In this document: piece by piece, positions 4,437 to 5,198 of the stretch
How the letters are laid out: every line of letters begins with the position of its first letter
Position numbering within the stretch: position 1 is the stretch's first letter
Source: Clostridiales bacterium
Lineage (GTDB): Bacteria > Bacillota_A > Clostridia > Tissierellales > Sedimentibacteraceae
Direction: 5' to 3'
Length of the DNA stretch: 5,198 bases
NCBI GenBank assembly: GCA_003514865.1
Contig: DOON01000167.1
Coordinates: 1-5,198, forward strand
Notes under the pieces: model-generated
Seen by the model: only the letters and a program-made list of their open reading frames with translations
Database searches by the model: none
What the model was told of the DNA's origin: nothing
Program-made: the position numbers and the translations under genes

Positions 4437-5198
4437 ATGAAAAAGATATGTCTATTGACAGCAATAATTTTAATTATTGCAATGGCGGTAGGATGCCAGA
4501 ACAATGTAGAAAACCCAAAACCAGAAGAGCAAAAGCCCGTTGAAAAACAGGAGCCGATAAATGAAGAAAAGGCTGCCGTAAATGTTACAATAGCGGGACT
4601 GAAAGGTCCAACATCAATTGGAATGATAAAAATGATTGATGAAAAGGCTTTAAACAGCAAGCAATACAATGTTGAATATGTTGCAGAGAGCGCCCCTGAT
4701 GCCCTGACAGCCAAAATAATAAACGGTGATATTCAGATTTCTTCTGTGCCCATAAACCTGGCTTCCGTACTGTACAACAAGACAGGCGGCAAGATTCAGC
4801 TCATGGCGGTCAATACAATAGGAAATCTGTATATAGTTGGAACGGACGAAATTGCATCCATAGCCGATTTGGACGGAAAGACTGTGGGCATGAGCGGAAA
4901 GGGATCCACTCCGGATTTTGCCATGAACTATATTTTAAAGCAAAACGGACTTGACGGCAGCGTTGAGCTTGACTATTCCCCGGACCACGCCACTCTGGCA
5001 CAGTCTGTAATAGCCGAGGATACTAAGGTTGCCCTTCTTCCTCAGCCCTTTGTTACACAGGTAATGATGAAAAACAGCAACGTTAAAATGCTTGTTGACC
5101 TGAACGAGGCATGGAAGACAGCTTCCGGTGATGCAGGTCAGCTTTTCACGGGATGTATAGTTGTAAATAAGGAATTTGCCGAAAACAATAAGGAATTT
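4437..5198 (+). CDS. ABC importer substrate-binding lipoprotein (NitT/TauT-like), 3' end cut by window edge
   Basis: 254 codons are visible and the reading frame is open at the window edge. Residues 1-20 are a lipoprotein signal peptide: MKK, a hydrophobic stretch, then lipobox A-V-G-C with C20 as the lipidated cysteine, anchoring the mature protein outside the membrane. Residues 21-46 are a charged Pro/Glu/Lys linker. From ~48 the fold is that of the NMT1/SsuA/NitT-TauT class: VTIAGLKGPTSIGMIKMI, then GDIQISSVPINLASVLYNKTGG, LYIVGTDEIASIADLDGKTVGMSGKGSTPD and VALLPQPFVTQVM. This is closest in my memory to the hydrogenase-neighbouring TM0202 type of ABC binding protein. Substrate is unknown; permease and ATPase genes are expected just downstream. 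ATG at 4437 has GGAGG (4428-4432) four bases upstream. Joined to the TM1266 gene by a 15-base gap, so translation and transcription are likely linked. Confidence 0.9.
   Translation, partial: MKKICLLTAIILIIAMAVGCQNNVENPKPEEQKPVEKQEPINEEKAAVNVTIAGLKGPTSIGMIKMIDEKALNSKQYNVEYVAESAPDALTAKIINGDIQISSVPINLASVLYNKTGGKIQLMAVNTIGNLYIVGTDEIASIADLDGKTVGMSGKGSTPDFAMNYILKQNGLDGSVELDYSPDHATLAQSVIAEDTKVALLPQPFVTQVMMKNSNVKMLVDLNEAWKTASGDAGQLFTGCIVVNKEFAENNKEF

Noticed and set aside
4292..5001. Minus-strand open frames of 140 and 63 codons across the TM1266 and binding-protein genes
   Set aside because: They overlap two well-supported plus-strand genes and show no family features.
1..5198. Insertion sequence, CRISPR array, tRNA, rRNA or phage attachment site
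   Set aside because: No transposase, regular repeat-spacer array, cloverleaf or rRNA-like sequence was seen on either strand.

Overview
The window reads like a low-GC, anaerobic member of the Bacillota, most likely class Clostridia. The evidence is AT-rich genes with strong GGAG/GGAGG ribosome binding sites, TATGnTATAAT-type extended -10 promoters, a TTG start codon, a methyl-accepting chemotaxis protein, an EAL-CBS-GGDEF protein, and a TM1266-family protein, a family tied to [FeFe]-hydrogenase. Species cannot be fixed from the sequence alone. Both ends cut through genes.

Layout. (1) Bases 1-1324, minus strand: 5' part of a cyclic-di-GMP protein with an intact EAL domain, a CBS pair and the first residues of a GGDEF domain. 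(2) Bases 1325-1545: a divergent intergenic region with three TGTGTAA boxes, a TATAAT on the minus strand and a perfect inverted repeat beside the ribosome binding site of the EAL gene. (3) Bases 1546-3243, plus strand: a complete two-transmembrane chemoreceptor. (4) Bases 3248-3676, minus strand: a small GNAT acetyltransferase converging on the receptor gene; a 10-bp perfect inverted repeat spans both stop codons. (5) Bases 3677-3818: divergent extended -10 promoters for the acetyltransferase and for a 62-residue XRE-type regulator (3819-4007). (6) Bases 4008-4175: a structured leader with CTGA repeats, two mutually exclusive hairpins of which one is a textbook intrinsic terminator, and a stem capped by a GNRA-type loop just before the ribosome binding site. 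(7) Bases 4176-4421: TM1266-family small protein. (8) Bases 4437-5198: lipoprotein substrate-binding protein of a NitT/TauT-like ABC importer, running off the window.

How they fit together. The left half is a signalling pair, with c-di-GMP turnover and chemotaxis transcribed divergently from a shared control region. The right half looks like one transcription unit (XRE regulator, attenuator-like leader, TM1266 protein, ABC importer) in which expression of the importer may be decided by transcript folding. The most interesting part is the 4008-4175 leader together with the hydrogenase-linked TM1266/importer pair, whose substrate I cannot determine.
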